A stretch of 22,758 bases of DNA, taken from the NCBI GenBank assembly GCA_024224995.1, contig JAAENB010000188.1:1-22758 (forward strand). The letters run 5' to 3'. Positions 7,602 through 16,568 of the stretch are shown in pieces. Both the position numbers and the translations under genes were made by a program. The DNA comes from a bacterium (GTDB lineage Bacteria > Spirochaetota > UBA4802 > UBA5550). Each line of letters opens with the position of its first letter. Within the stretch, counting starts at the first letter, position 1. The notes beneath the pieces are model-generated. The model had not been told where the DNA came from, searched no databases, and worked only from the letters and a program-made list of their open reading frames with translations.

Positions 7602-10600
7602 TTATTTAATCACTATCCTGGAAATCTCTACTTTATATGAGTTATATGAATTTTCCAGCATTTTGTGCAGGCTTCTTATCAATTCCCGGTCCGTTGATCT
7701 TCTCTGGACATAGCGTTCTATATCATCAAACTGATTTTTTAATTTTTGGCCGATATCATCCAGCTCTGTCGCTATTGATATTGAGGACTTTGAGCGGTCT
7801 TTCACTTTCAATTTTTTTAGCTCATCTTCCAGCTCTGTCTCTTTCCGGACCTTTTCTTCATTCTCCAGAACAATCTTTTCTATTATGCTTTGCGATAAAA
7901 TGACAAAGTTAACCGGGCTGAGTAATTCATAATACTTTTTTGAAGAAAGGTCCATTGGGAATATTAGCTCCGGTATCGATTTTACCGAAAAATTTTCTCT
8001 GATCCGTTCCACTGTTCCGGAATCAATTACAATCCGGTTTGCCAGCGGCAATGCCTGCAATTCTTCAATGCTGTATTCTCTGAACCGTATCAATTCATCA
8101 TTTACGAGCTTTACGGTCTCTGTTAGCACCTGGATAGATATTTTCAACCGGCCCGACAGCTGCCGTGACCGGTTATAGTCTTCCATGTTTTTAGAAATCG
8201 TTAACGCCGTTTGTGCTGCCATAAGAGGATCGGTAAAAAAAGCTACAACCTTGCTGTTAGACAATTTGGTTATTACTCCACTACATTCATAAATACAGGA
8301 CGAAACAAATGATTTTATTCCGATATTCAGTTTTATAAGCTCCGGGATGCTCCGGTTTGCCGACACCCGGTCGAATTCGAGTACGTCAATATTTAAAATT
8401 GTTGTTTCCTGCTGCACCAATCCTTCCAGGATAATAACCTGCTCTCCCTGAGCAGTACTGCTTTCCATGTCGGGTGCTTCGTATTTTCGAAAAATATTTA
8501 CAATAAATCCATCTATTTCTTTTAATGCCTCTTCCGGCAGCATCTTAAGGATATGAATGATATCCCGGGATATTCCATATTCTTCCTTTAATAAAGACAC
8601 CAGGAAAAAAGAAAATTCAACGGACTTTAAATCTCCCAGAATCGTAAGAATATCCCGCTGTATGGTCTTATTTTTAATGATCAGCATATCCCTGATAGAG
8701 CGTAACGCGTCTGTATTTCCCAGTCGAACAAGCAGTAGACAGGAATAAATCCGGACCATAATCCCCGGATCTTTGAGGTATTCCTGCAGGTATTTCATAA
8801 GCTGGCGTTTATTATAATCAGAAATATTCGTTACAATATATTCTATCGCCCTGACGATGATGTCTTTTTCAACCCCGCTATCCGTTGATAGAAAGAGATT
8901 ATGCAGATATTCTATATCCCCCTCATTCCCGCTTTTTCCTATCCCCAGTGTTGCCGCATTACGTATTCCGGAATTATTATTGGTTTCCACCAATCTCTTA
9001 AATATTTCATTCGCGGTGACATTTCCCGTTATATCCTTTTCCAGTAATATATTTACAGCCAGGAGTATTATTTCAGTCTCTTCATCAAGCTTGCTCTGGA
9101 TAAACTCAAAAAGAATATTTAACGACCGCTGTTCGGAAAAAAGTGAAATAAGCTCCAGAGATGTTATTTTTTCCGCCTCTGTTCCGGTTGTGAGCGTTAT
9201 CTCTATTTCTCCCAGCATATAGGAATAATTGAGCATCGACAGGGTATGGATTGTTATATCCATTATCTCTTTGTCGGGATATTTTTTTATAAAATTATAG
9301 ATATTTACCAATGGCGATGAGGCCCCGGTTATATTAAGCCTGCCGATAATCTTGCATAACCTGATTATCCTGTTCCTGAGATACCTTTTTTCAAATTTTA
9401 TATCCTCAATCCGTAATGCTGAATTTTCTCTTGATTTTTTATCGCTATCTAAGAATATCTCAATTAAAAATGCCAGGTCTGCTTTTTCGTCTTCTCCGAC
9501 ATAGGCGACCCATTTGGACAGATCGGAAAGAATATGGTTTATTTCTCTCGAATCATCGAGATTTAGAAAATTGACTATTTTCTTTTTCATTTCCGGGGTC
9601 ATTCGCTCAAGAATAAACTTCCTGATTTTTTGAAATCCTTCCGGAAACCCCTTCTCTATTACTTCTGTTATCATAAATTCTTTTCGATATGTTTCAAAAT
9701 ACGCCTCCAGGGTTACAACAATATAACCATATAATTTATCCTGGAGTATATGGAATTCCCGGGAACTCCTTTGTATGGAAAAATATTTCACGAACATGTC
9801 TACGATTAACTCATTATCTTTATCCAATTCGGTTGCCAGTGATATCAAGCTTCGAAATAGTTTATCCGGATCACGAAGCCTGTTGACGTTTACGTACAGT
9901 GAATAAAGCGTGGAATTAATCAGATCAGGATCACTTGAGGTGAGGGCTTTCATTGTATATATAAGGTATTCTCTATGATTACAACAGACCATGGCGTTTA
10001 TAAACGCAACCTTTGTTCTGTTGGTATATGAATCAAAATTTTGTGTCTTTTTGCCCAGGAGTACCCGTATATCGAGCAATATTTCGTCCTCTTCTCTCTG
10101 GGAATAGGTATAATAATCTTCCTCATCTTTTTCTTTTAAAGCCGCGCTGTCGGCAACCCGCTTATATAGATCATATAACGCGTTGTATACGGAAGCGGTG
10201 ATTAAATCATCATTCCTGTTTAACAGCTCTTCAAAAACCCGTATATTCCTGAATGCCGACAGGGTCATTATTGCCAGGGATACAATCACGGGCTCCGAAT
10301 CATCTGAAAATATTATAGACCGTAAGTAAGTTAAAAGTTCATCGGACTCTTCTCCTTTTTTACTTAAAACCGAAAAAGCATGGGCCAGTATATCTAATGT
10401 TTCCTGTGACGTTTCCGTTAACAGACCCTCTTTCTCTTTTTCTATAAATACGATTATATCGGTAATATTTCCGGTATGCCCGAATCGTTCTATGTGATCC
10501 AGGATATTTTTCTTCTCCGCGCCGGATATAGTATCTCCCAGGTATGGCAATATTGTTGCTAATATCTGGGGATTATCAAAATTAACCAATGTTGCTATTG

Positions 10601-10772
10601 CGCTTTCCCGTACATCCGGGCCCTTGTCGAGTTCTTTCACCAGTATATTCATACCAATTTCCGACTTCAGGACTCCCAGGATCTTATGAAACGCGATTCT
10701 CTCATAAGGAGTCAGTTTAAAATTCCTGCTGATTTCCAGTTTTATGGTTTGTAAAAAGCTCTTTTCGGCCAA
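7602..10772 (-). CDS. HEAT-repeat protein with degenerate cyclase-like domain and C-terminal coiled coil
   Basis: A 1056-residue soluble protein with no signal peptide. Residues about 25-760 are helical repeats of HEAT/armadillo character ('VRESAIATLVNFDNPQILATIL', 'GIRNAATLGIGKSGNEGDIEYL'). Residues about 790-930 resemble a class III nucleotide cyclase domain: 'ILNIDVLEFDRVS' matches 'VMFLDIRDFTSFS' of the neighbouring cyclase, and 'GVITKLSNSKVVAFF' aligns without gaps with 'GIINKFLGDGFMAVF'. The first metal aspartate is kept (D796) but the second is serine (S840), so catalysis is unlikely. A charged coiled coil fills about 960-1045. The start is TTG with GAGGAAGGAT 6 bases upstream. The gene lies 50 bases after the adenylate cyclase gene, probably in one transcript. 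The role is unknown; a scaffold or regulator of the cyclase is an inference. Confidence 0.75.
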   Translation of the reverse strand: MAEKSFLQTIKLEISRNFKLTPYERIAFHKILGVLKSEIGMNILVKELDKGPDVRESAIATLVNFDNPQILATILPYLGDTISGAEKKNILDHIERFGHTGNITDIIVFIEKEKEGLLTETSQETLDILAHAFSVLSKKGEESDELLTYLRSIIFSDDSEPVIVSLAIMTLSAFRNIRVFEELLNRNDDLITASVYNALYDLYKRVADSAALKEKDEEDYYTYSQREEDEILLDIRVLLGKKTQNFDSYTNRTKVAFINAMVCCNHREYLIYTMKALTSSDPDLINSTLYSLYVNVNRLRDPDKLFRSLISLATELDKDNELIVDMFVKYFSIQRSSREFHILQDKLYGYIVVTLEAYFETYRKEFMITEVIEKGFPEGFQKIRKFILERMTPEMKKKIVNFLNLDDSREINHILSDLSKWVAYVGEDEKADLAFLIEIFLDSDKKSRENSALRIEDIKFEKRYLRNRIIRLCKIIGRLNITGASSPLVNIYNFIKKYPDKEIMDITIHTLSMLNYSYMLGEIEITLTTGTEAEKITSLELISLFSEQRSLNILFEFIQSKLDEETEIILLAVNILLEKDITGNVTANEIFKRLVETNNNSGIRNAATLGIGKSGNEGDIEYLHNLFLSTDSGVEKDIIVRAIEYIVTNISDYNKRQLMKYLQEYLKDPGIMVRIYSCLLLVRLGNTDALRSIRDMLIIKNKTIQRDILTILGDLKSVEFSFFLVSLLKEEYGISRDIIHILKMLPEEALKEIDGFIVNIFRKYEAPDMESSTAQGEQVIILEGLVQQETTILNIDVLEFDRVSANRSIPELIKLNIGIKSFVSSCIYECSGVITKLSNSKVVAFFTDPLMAAQTALTISKNMEDYNRSRQLSGRLKISIQVLTETVKLVNDELIRFREYSIEELQALPLANRIVIDSGTVERIRENFSVKSIPELIFPMDLSSKKYYELLSPVNFVILSQSIIEKIVLENEEKVRKETELEDELKKLKVKDRSKSSISIATELDDIGQKLKNQFDDIERYVQRRSTDRELIRSLHKMLENSYNSYKVEISRIVIK

Positions 10773-10778
10773 GTCGTT

Positions 10779-10788
10779 ATCCTTCCTC
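10779..10788 (-). promoter_or_regulatory. Ribosome binding site fixing the TTG start of the HEAT gene
   Basis: On the minus strand GAGGAAGGAT precedes TTG (10772-10770) by 6 bases. This doubled purine-rich site is among the strongest in the window and supports the unusual TTG start. Confidence 0.65.
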
Positions 10789-10822
10789 TATTAATTCTTT
10801 ACTGAAATGCAAACACATTTTT

Positions 10823-12139
10823 TCACGGCTCTACTTTATATATCTTCACCGGTTCCAACCGCCCTTTCACTGTTATCGGCGACAATTCCTCTATTCTTTC
10901 CTTATCCGCTGTAATTACCCCATATACTGTCTCGGAAATAAGCAGCCGGGAATTAAACTCTTTATTCTTCTGTTCTATCCGTGAGGCCAGGTTAACAGTA
11001 TCTCCTATTATTGTATACTCTTTCCGCCGGACCGACCCCACGTTGCCGGTTACCGCTTCTCCGGAATGAAGACCTATCCCGATCTTTGTTATTGGAATAT
11101 CTCCGCCCTCATTTCTCTTTCGCAACTCTTCCAATATCTCCAGTGCTGCCGCATAGGCATTCTGGGAATCCCGGCCATCGGACAATGGCGCTCCAAATAC
11201 TGCCATGAACCCGTCTCCTAAAAATTTATTGATTATACCCTTATTCGTATTAATAATATCAATCATAAAATCAAAAAGCGTATTTAAATAATTAATTACT
11301 TCTCCCGGGGTCCGCTTTTCGGAAAAACTGGTGAAATCCCGTATATCCAAAAACATAACACACACATTCCGCGTCTCACTTTCCATATCGGTTTTCTGAG
11401 CCAGCAGCTTATTTACCACCTCCGGTGATACATGCCTGCCGAAAATTTCCACCACCTGGTTCCTCTCCTCTACCGACCGGAGTGAATTTAAAAACCTCTT
11501 TTTTATCTCAATTGCTATCACTCCCGCTGCGATTCCACTGCCCAGGTAGAGCGACGCTTTTAATACGTGAACCGGCATTTTACCAAGCAGCGAGATTTGT
11601 GAATAATTTATGATATCTGCATAAAAATATATCACAAGCGATACATACCCCACTGTGGCGACAAGTCCCGAAAAAAAACATAGTTTAAAATCGAGCCGCA
11701 GCGTTGCCATAAGAATAAATAACAGGTACAAATAAGATGGCGGACTAAAGAGCATCTCTACCGGTGAATAATGCCGGGCCAGCATTAGAATTATTATAGT
11801 CGGCAAACTTGTCTCCACCAGGGTATTCATTACACGCCCCTGAATCGGCCAGGTCTTTCCCTTTTTGTTCAGTATTTTTAAAATTAATAATACAATAAGC
11901 TCAAATATTGTAATAAATATTGATATAAATAATCCCGTTGGCAGCACCTTGTGATCAATTCCAACGGCATGCACTATGTCGCGAGAAAGAAAAACAAATA
12001 CGATAAAAGCAATCGCTCCGATACCGAATAACCGGACAAGTATTGTCACTCGCCGAATCTCACTTGCCATCATCTCCCGCTCAAATGCTATTTCAAATTC
12101 CGTTCGCGCTGTTTTTCGATGTTTAATAAAATTCTTCAT
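10823..12139 (-). CDS. Membrane-bound class III adenylate cyclase
   Basis: A 438-residue protein. Residues about 30-215 contain about six hydrophobic segments forming a membrane sensor or anchor. Residues 255-438 are a complete class III cyclase domain. Metal-binding aspartates are D265 (FLDIRDF) and D309 (LGDGFMAVFG). Adenine-selecting K305 and D380 are both present, and the transition-state residues N383 and R387 are in TVNLASR. This set predicts conversion of ATP to cAMP rather than cGMP formation. The start ATG has AGGG just upstream. The gene is divergent from the hybrid kinase gene and leads the HEAT gene. What the membrane part senses cannot be read from the sequence. Confidence 0.93.
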   Translation of the reverse strand: MKNFIKHRKTARTEFEIAFEREMMASEIRRVTILVRLFGIGAIAFIVFVFLSRDIVHAVGIDHKVLPTGLFISIFITIFELIVLLILKILNKKGKTWPIQGRVMNTLVETSLPTIIILMLARHYSPVEMLFSPPSYLYLLFILMATLRLDFKLCFFSGLVATVGYVSLVIYFYADIINYSQISLLGKMPVHVLKASLYLGSGIAAGVIAIEIKKRFLNSLRSVEERNQVVEIFGRHVSPEVVNKLLAQKTDMESETRNVCVMFLDIRDFTSFSEKRTPGEVINYLNTLFDFMIDIINTNKGIINKFLGDGFMAVFGAPLSDGRDSQNAYAAALEILEELRKRNEGGDIPITKIGIGLHSGEAVTGNVGSVRRKEYTIIGDTVNLASRIEQKNKEFNSRLLISETVYGVITADKERIEELSPITVKGRLEPVKIYKVEP

Positions 12140-12298
12140 GTTGCCCTGACCATTTTCCGTTTATACCTAGACTATTCGAAATAGATCCGAAAGTCAAGAA
12201 TTTACTTCATTTATTAAACTATTTTATCCGGAATTAAATTCCTTGAAAAAAGAATCATCACGGATATAATAAAAACGACAGATAAGGATCAGGTCAAA
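12140..12298. other. Divergent promoter region between cyclase and hybrid kinase
   Basis: These 159 bases serve two diverging transcripts. The plus-strand side holds the strong promoter listed separately. On the minus strand TTGACT (12197-12192) is a fair -35 box, but the hexamer 17 bases on (TAGTCT) is poor. A short inverted repeat, CTATT-CGA-AATAG, lies at 12172-12184 close to the cyclase promoter area and might be a regulator site. Confidence 0.4.
12243..12270 (+). promoter_or_regulatory. Sigma-70-type promoter of the hybrid kinase operon
   Basis: TTGAAA (12243-12248) and TATAAT (12265-12270) are separated by 16 bases, a near-consensus housekeeping promoter. The predicted transcript start is around 12277, about 22 bases before the kinase ATG, leaving a short leader with AAGGA and AGG as binding sites. 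Confidence 0.7.
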
Positions 12299-15200
12299 AT
12301 GAGTATATATCGAAGAACTATCATTTTTTTTAGCAATCTCAGTATTCAATATAAATTCCTGGCAGCATTTTGGGGGGCATTAATTATATTGTTTATAACA
12401 AGCGGGATGATCATATTTTATTTACGGCAGAATACCTTCGACAGGAATATAAGAAGTGAATTAAAGAACACAACAAAGACCATACTCAATATGATAAAAA
12501 CATCAGCACAGGCATCGATAAAAAACCACCTCAGAGCGATAGCGGAAACGAACAGGGAAATAACACAATCAATTTACGACAAACATACCAGGGGAGAATA
12601 CAATGAGCGGGAGGCGCGAAAAAGAGCAAGTGAGATTTTACTGAGTCAAACAATAGGGAAAACGGGTTATATGTACTGCGCGAACAGCAAAGGAACCTGT
12701 GTGCTGCATCCCAAAACAAACTTAATCGGACAAAATTTATTAGATTTTAAATTTGTACAATACCAGGTAAAGCATAAGGAAGGATACCTGGAGTATGACT
12801 GGAAAAATCCGGGGGAAAAAAAGAAGCGGCCCAAGGCGCTTTATATGGTATATTTCGAGCCATGGGACTGGATCATTTCAGCGTCCTCATACCGTGAAGA
12901 ATTTAAAGACCTGGTAAATGTAACGGATTTTTATAAAGGGATATCGTCTCTCAAATTTGGAAAAACCGGGTATACCTATGTAATAGACAGCAAAGGGTAT
13001 TTAGTAATACATCCGAAGTTGAAAGGGAATTTATATAATGCAACAGACGGGGACGGGCGATATTTTGTGCATGAGATTTGCGCTCAAAAAAACGGGCAGA
13101 TAATATATTCATGGAAGAATCCGGGTGAGGAAGAGTACCGGGAAAAGCTGGTAATTTTTAATTATATTCCGGAACTCGATTGGATAGTCGCGTCTTCCAG
13201 TTATCTCGAAGAGTTTTATGAGCCCATAGACATGGTACGCAACATCATTATCGTAACAACGCTCATCTTATTATTATTGGTATTTTTAATAACTTTTAAA
13301 ATCAGTTCATCAATAACCATGCCGCTGAATACATTAATGAAAGGTTTTGAACTGGGAAGTCAGGGCGACTTATCGCTCCGAATACATAGAGAGGAGCGTG
13401 ATGAAGTAGGACAACTGGGCAGATATTTTAATATATTCATGGAGCACCTGGCAACGGAAGTAGAAGAACGAAAAAAGGCGGAGGTGGGACTTCGGCAGGC
13501 ACATGATGAATTAGAAAAACGGGTTAAGGAGCGGACAGCAGAGCTCATGATAGCAAACTATGAATTACAAGAGGAGACAGCGGAACGGAAGCAGGCGGAG
13601 AAGGAGTTAAAGCAATCGGAAGAGAAGTATCGAAGTATATTTGAAAACGCGGTAATAGGAATATTTCAAATAACCGTAGAAGGAAAATTCATCAGTACAA
13701 ATAATACCATGGCCCAGATATTGGGATATGAATCACCGGAAGAATTGATGGGATCGGTAACGAATTCGAAGCAGCTCTATAGCAGCAGTAGTGATTTAAA
13801 AGCGATAATAGAGTTATTAAATAAAGATAAAAAAGTAATCAGTTTTGAAACGCAGTTTACCCGAAAAGACGGATCACTGGTTAATGTAGTAATCAATGCC
13901 CATAGTGTACGGGATGAAAATCAAGGCGTAGCATATTATGAAGGAGTAATGGAAGACAATACGGAAAAAAAGCGGGCAAAGGAATTAACCATAGCAAAAG
14001 ACGCGGCAGAGGCGTCAAACAGGGCAAAGAGTGATTTTCTGGCAAACATCAGTCATGAGATAAAAACACCGATAAACGCGATATTAGGATATTCGAAAGT
14101 ATTGACCAACCTGGTACTGGATCAGGAACATAAAAAAAACCTGGAAATAATACAAACCAACGGGAAAAATCTCTTAACATTAATAAATGACATACTTGAT
14201 TTGTCAAAAATAGAAGCAAATAAGTTAAAAATCGTGTATACGCCAATAGATTTTGATAACTTTTTAAAAGAAATAATGTACACATTCAGCATAAAGATAA
14301 AAGAAAAAGGAATTGAATTATTAATGGAAATAGCCCCGGGATTTCCACCGGTAATAATCACTGATGAGATACGGCTGCGCCAGGTATTGATAAACCTCAT
14401 AGGAAACGCGGTCAAATTTACAGACCAGGGATACATAAAGCTAACGGCGCGAAAAAAGCAGTATGGAAAAGAAAATAACCGCATAGACCTGGTACTAACG
14501 ATAGAAGATACGGGAATAGGCATACCGGAAAACCAGTTAGAGAGCATTTTTGAAGCATTTGAGCAGCAGAGGGGGCAGAATGTAAAATATGGAGGAACAG
14601 GGATAGGATTAACCATAACCAAACAACTGGTAGATATGTTAAACGGCAGAATGTTTGTAAGCAGTGTGGTCGACAGGGGCACGATGTTTACCCTGGAGTT
14701 CCATGAAGTGGAGACCAGTTCGGAAAAAATTGAATCACCGGATAAAACGGTTCAGGATCATGATTTAATAAATTTTGAGGAATCAAAAATATTATTAGTA
14801 GAGAATACAATGTGCGGAGAGATGCTGGGAGAAGCATACCTGGAATCCCAGAACATCCGGGTATTCAAAGCCAGGGACGGGAGGGAGGCGCTGGAGAATA
14901 TATGGGAGTTTACACCGGACCTGGTATTGATGGATATAAACATGCCGGAAATGGATGGATATAGAACAGCAAAGATTCTCAAATCGGACGACCTGCTAAA
15001 GGATATACCAATAATATTAATGGTAGGAGATTTAATAAAGGAAGACGAAAAAGAGGTCAGGAAAATTGGGTGTAACGGGCTCCTGGTAAAGCCGGTAAAT
15101 GAAGATGAGTTATTGTCGCAATTGATGAAGTTCCTGCCGTATCATTATCACCAGGGGAAGCAGGAATTGAAATACGAAAAAAACCAGGGCATGGAGCCCA

Positions 15201-15487
15201 CGGATGATCTGTCATCTTTAACGGGAGAGGAGCTGTCGGAGATAAACAGGTTCCTGTTAACAGATTTAACGGATGAATGGAAAGCGATATCGGAAGTAAT
15301 GATCCTGGATAAATGGGAGGTTTTTGGAAATAAGGTAAAAGAATTAGGAGAGCAGTATAATGCCACTCCGTTAATAAATTATGGACAGAGCATAATTGAT
15401 AATATAAATTGGTTGAATATAATCCAATTAAAGAATATAATGAAGCAGTTTCCAAAATTTGTCGAGATGCTCACTCAAAAGGAGTAG
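12299..15487 (+). CDS. Hybrid sensor histidine kinase with tandem Cache-like sensor repeats
   Basis: A 1062-residue membrane sensor. In order: membrane span (about 20-42); periplasmic sensor with two homologous Cache-type repeats starting at GKTGYMYCANSKG (120) and GKTGYTYVIDSKG (221), each ending in a WIISASSY- or WIVASSSY-type motif; second span (about 314-335); HAMP (about 335-390); coiled coil; PAS (about 440-555); HisKA with H586 (SHEIKTP); HATPase with N703, DTGIGIP (737-743) and YGGTGIGL (764-771). The receiver at 830-945 keeps D879 and K931, but the acidic pair is E835-N836 and the switch threonine is V909, so it is partly degenerate. Residues about 965-1060 resemble the helical tail of other hybrid kinases but contain no phosphotransfer histidine. 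It likely signals to the response regulator encoded 3 bases downstream. Confidence 0.93.
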   Translation: MSIYRRTIIFFSNLSIQYKFLAAFWGALIILFITSGMIIFYLRQNTFDRNIRSELKNTTKTILNMIKTSAQASIKNHLRAIAETNREITQSIYDKHTRGEYNEREARKRASEILLSQTIGKTGYMYCANSKGTCVLHPKTNLIGQNLLDFKFVQYQVKHKEGYLEYDWKNPGEKKKRPKALYMVYFEPWDWIISASSYREEFKDLVNVTDFYKGISSLKFGKTGYTYVIDSKGYLVIHPKLKGNLYNATDGDGRYFVHEICAQKNGQIIYSWKNPGEEEYREKLVIFNYIPELDWIVASSSYLEEFYEPIDMVRNIIIVTTLILLLLVFLITFKISSSITMPLNTLMKGFELGSQGDLSLRIHREERDEVGQLGRYFNIFMEHLATEVEERKKAEVGLRQAHDELEKRVKERTAELMIANYELQEETAERKQAEKELKQSEEKYRSIFENAVIGIFQITVEGKFISTNNTMAQILGYESPEELMGSVTNSKQLYSSSSDLKAIIELLNKDKKVISFETQFTRKDGSLVNVVINAHSVRDENQGVAYYEGVMEDNTEKKRAKELTIAKDAAEASNRAKSDFLANISHEIKTPINAILGYSKVLTNLVLDQEHKKNLEIIQTNGKNLLTLINDILDLSKIEANKLKIVYTPIDFDNFLKEIMYTFSIKIKEKGIELLMEIAPGFPPVIITDEIRLRQVLINLIGNAVKFTDQGYIKLTARKKQYGKENNRIDLVLTIEDTGIGIPENQLESIFEAFEQQRGQNVKYGGTGIGLTITKQLVDMLNGRMFVSSVVDRGTMFTLEFHEVETSSEKIESPDKTVQDHDLINFEESKILLVENTMCGEMLGEAYLESQNIRVFKARDGREALENIWEFTPDLVLMDINMPEMDGYRTAKILKSDDLLKDIPIILMVGDLIKEDEKEVRKIGCNGLLVKPVNEDELLSQLMKFLPYHYHQGKQELKYEKNQGMEPTDDLSSLTGEELSEINRFLLTDLTDEWKAISEVMILDKWEVFGNKVKELGEQYNATPLINYGQSIIDNINWLNIIQLKNIMKQFPKFVEMLTQKE

Positions 15488-15490
15488 AAT

Positions 15491-16438
15491 ATGGAATCAG
15501 GTTGTTATGTAGATCTTGAAGATAATAGCGCATTAATATTATTGGTTGATGATATACCCGACAACATCCAGGTGCTGCATCAAATATTGCGAAGCCAGGG
15601 TTATTCTTTTGCAATAGCAACAAATTGGAATGAAACATATCACCTGGTTAATAACCAGATCCCGGACCTTATATTACTTGATATCATGCTGCCCGGAATA
15701 GATGGATTCGAGATATGCAAGCGTTTAAAGCAGAATGAAAAAACCGTAGATGTACCAATAATTTTTTTAACAGCCAAAACAGAGCTGGAAGACAAGATCA
15801 AGGCATTTGAATTGGGAGCGGTAGATTATGTAACCAAGCCATTTAATGATATAGAGGTCATCGCCAGGGTCCGGACACATATACAGCTCAGAAAATCTCA
15901 AAAAGCGCTATTAAAATGCAACGATAAACTGGAAGACGAGAAAAGAATGCTGCAAACAATGGCAATAACCGATTGGTTAACAAAAATATATAACCGGATG
16001 TATATATTTGAGCGGCTCAATGAGGAGATAACAAAAACTCGCCGGTACAGCAGAACTTTTGCGGTAATAATGGTAGATATAGATCATTTTAAAGTAATCA
16101 ATGATACTTATGGGCACCAGGTAGGGGACATGGTGTTGATAACAGTATCGGATACGATAAAAGCAAATCTAAGAGAATACGATCTTTTGGGCCGGTATGG
16201 GGGAGAAGAGTTCTTGTGTATATTACCGGAAACCACAATAGAGAATGCCGCTCATATAGCGGAACGGATACGAAAAGAGATATCGCACCTGGAATGGGGC
16301 AGTGATACCATGACAGTAACAATCAGCGCGGGGCTCACGGAATACAGGAGCGGGGAAAAAGATTTCGAACTGATAAAAAGAGTGGATGACCTGCTCTATA
16401 CAGCCAAAGAGAACGGACGAAACAGGATAGAGAGGTAA
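15491..16438 (+). CDS. Receiver-GGEEF response regulator (diguanylate cyclase)
   Basis: A 315-residue cytoplasmic protein. The receiver (about 14-130) is intact: D20 and D21, phosphoacceptor D64 (LLDIMLPG), T94 and K116 (TKPF). A short helical linker leads to the GGDEF domain (about 155-315) with active-site GGEEF at 237-241 and an RxxD inhibitory site (R228-D231) five residues before it. It should therefore make c-di-GMP from two GTP and be feedback-inhibited by product. The gene starts 3 bases after the hybrid kinase stop, so the two are one operon and very probably one signalling pair. By hand count, 25 of its 33 Ile codons are ATA and 11 of its 18 Val codons are GTA. Confidence 0.95.
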   Translation: MESGCYVDLEDNSALILLVDDIPDNIQVLHQILRSQGYSFAIATNWNETYHLVNNQIPDLILLDIMLPGIDGFEICKRLKQNEKTVDVPIIFLTAKTELEDKIKAFELGAVDYVTKPFNDIEVIARVRTHIQLRKSQKALLKCNDKLEDEKRMLQTMAITDWLTKIYNRMYIFERLNEEITKTRRYSRTFAVIMVDIDHFKVINDTYGHQVGDMVLITVSDTIKANLREYDLLGRYGGEEFLCILPETTIENAAHIAERIRKEISHLEWGSDTMTVTISAGLTEYRSGEKDFELIKRVDDLLYTAKENGRNRIER

Positions 16439-16447
16439 AAAAACCAC

Positions 16448-16486
16448 CTGTGGTTAAATTATAACAACTGTGGACAATTTATAACA
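16448..16486 (+). repeat. Two-copy 20-base-period direct repeat
   Basis: CTGTGGTTAAATTATAACA (16448-16466) and CTGTGGACAATTTATAACA (16468-16486) match at 16 of 19 positions with a 20-base period, which puts both copies on nearly the same DNA face. It may be a pair of regulator sites or a chance duplication. Confidence 0.4.
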
Positions 16487-16568
16487 GCAGCAGGCAAATT
16501 TTTAAATTTTCATAATCACCGACAAGCAAAACATCACATTATATAAAACATAAACCCAAAAAACTTCC

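Noticed and set aside
7587..7604. A bidirectional terminator between the convergent TPR and HEAT genes.
   Set aside because: Only 12 bases separate the two stop codons and no hairpin was seen there.
14122..14682. A 186-codon open frame on the minus strand within the histidine kinase gene.
   Set aside because: It lies opposite the HisKA and HATPase domains, whose motifs are unmistakable. Its composition is the mirror of the A-rich coding strand and it has no recognisable domain.
16442..16455. AACCACCTGTGGTT as an intrinsic terminator after the diguanylate cyclase gene.
   Set aside because: The stem is only 5-6 pairs and is not followed by a run of T; it also overlaps the direct repeat.
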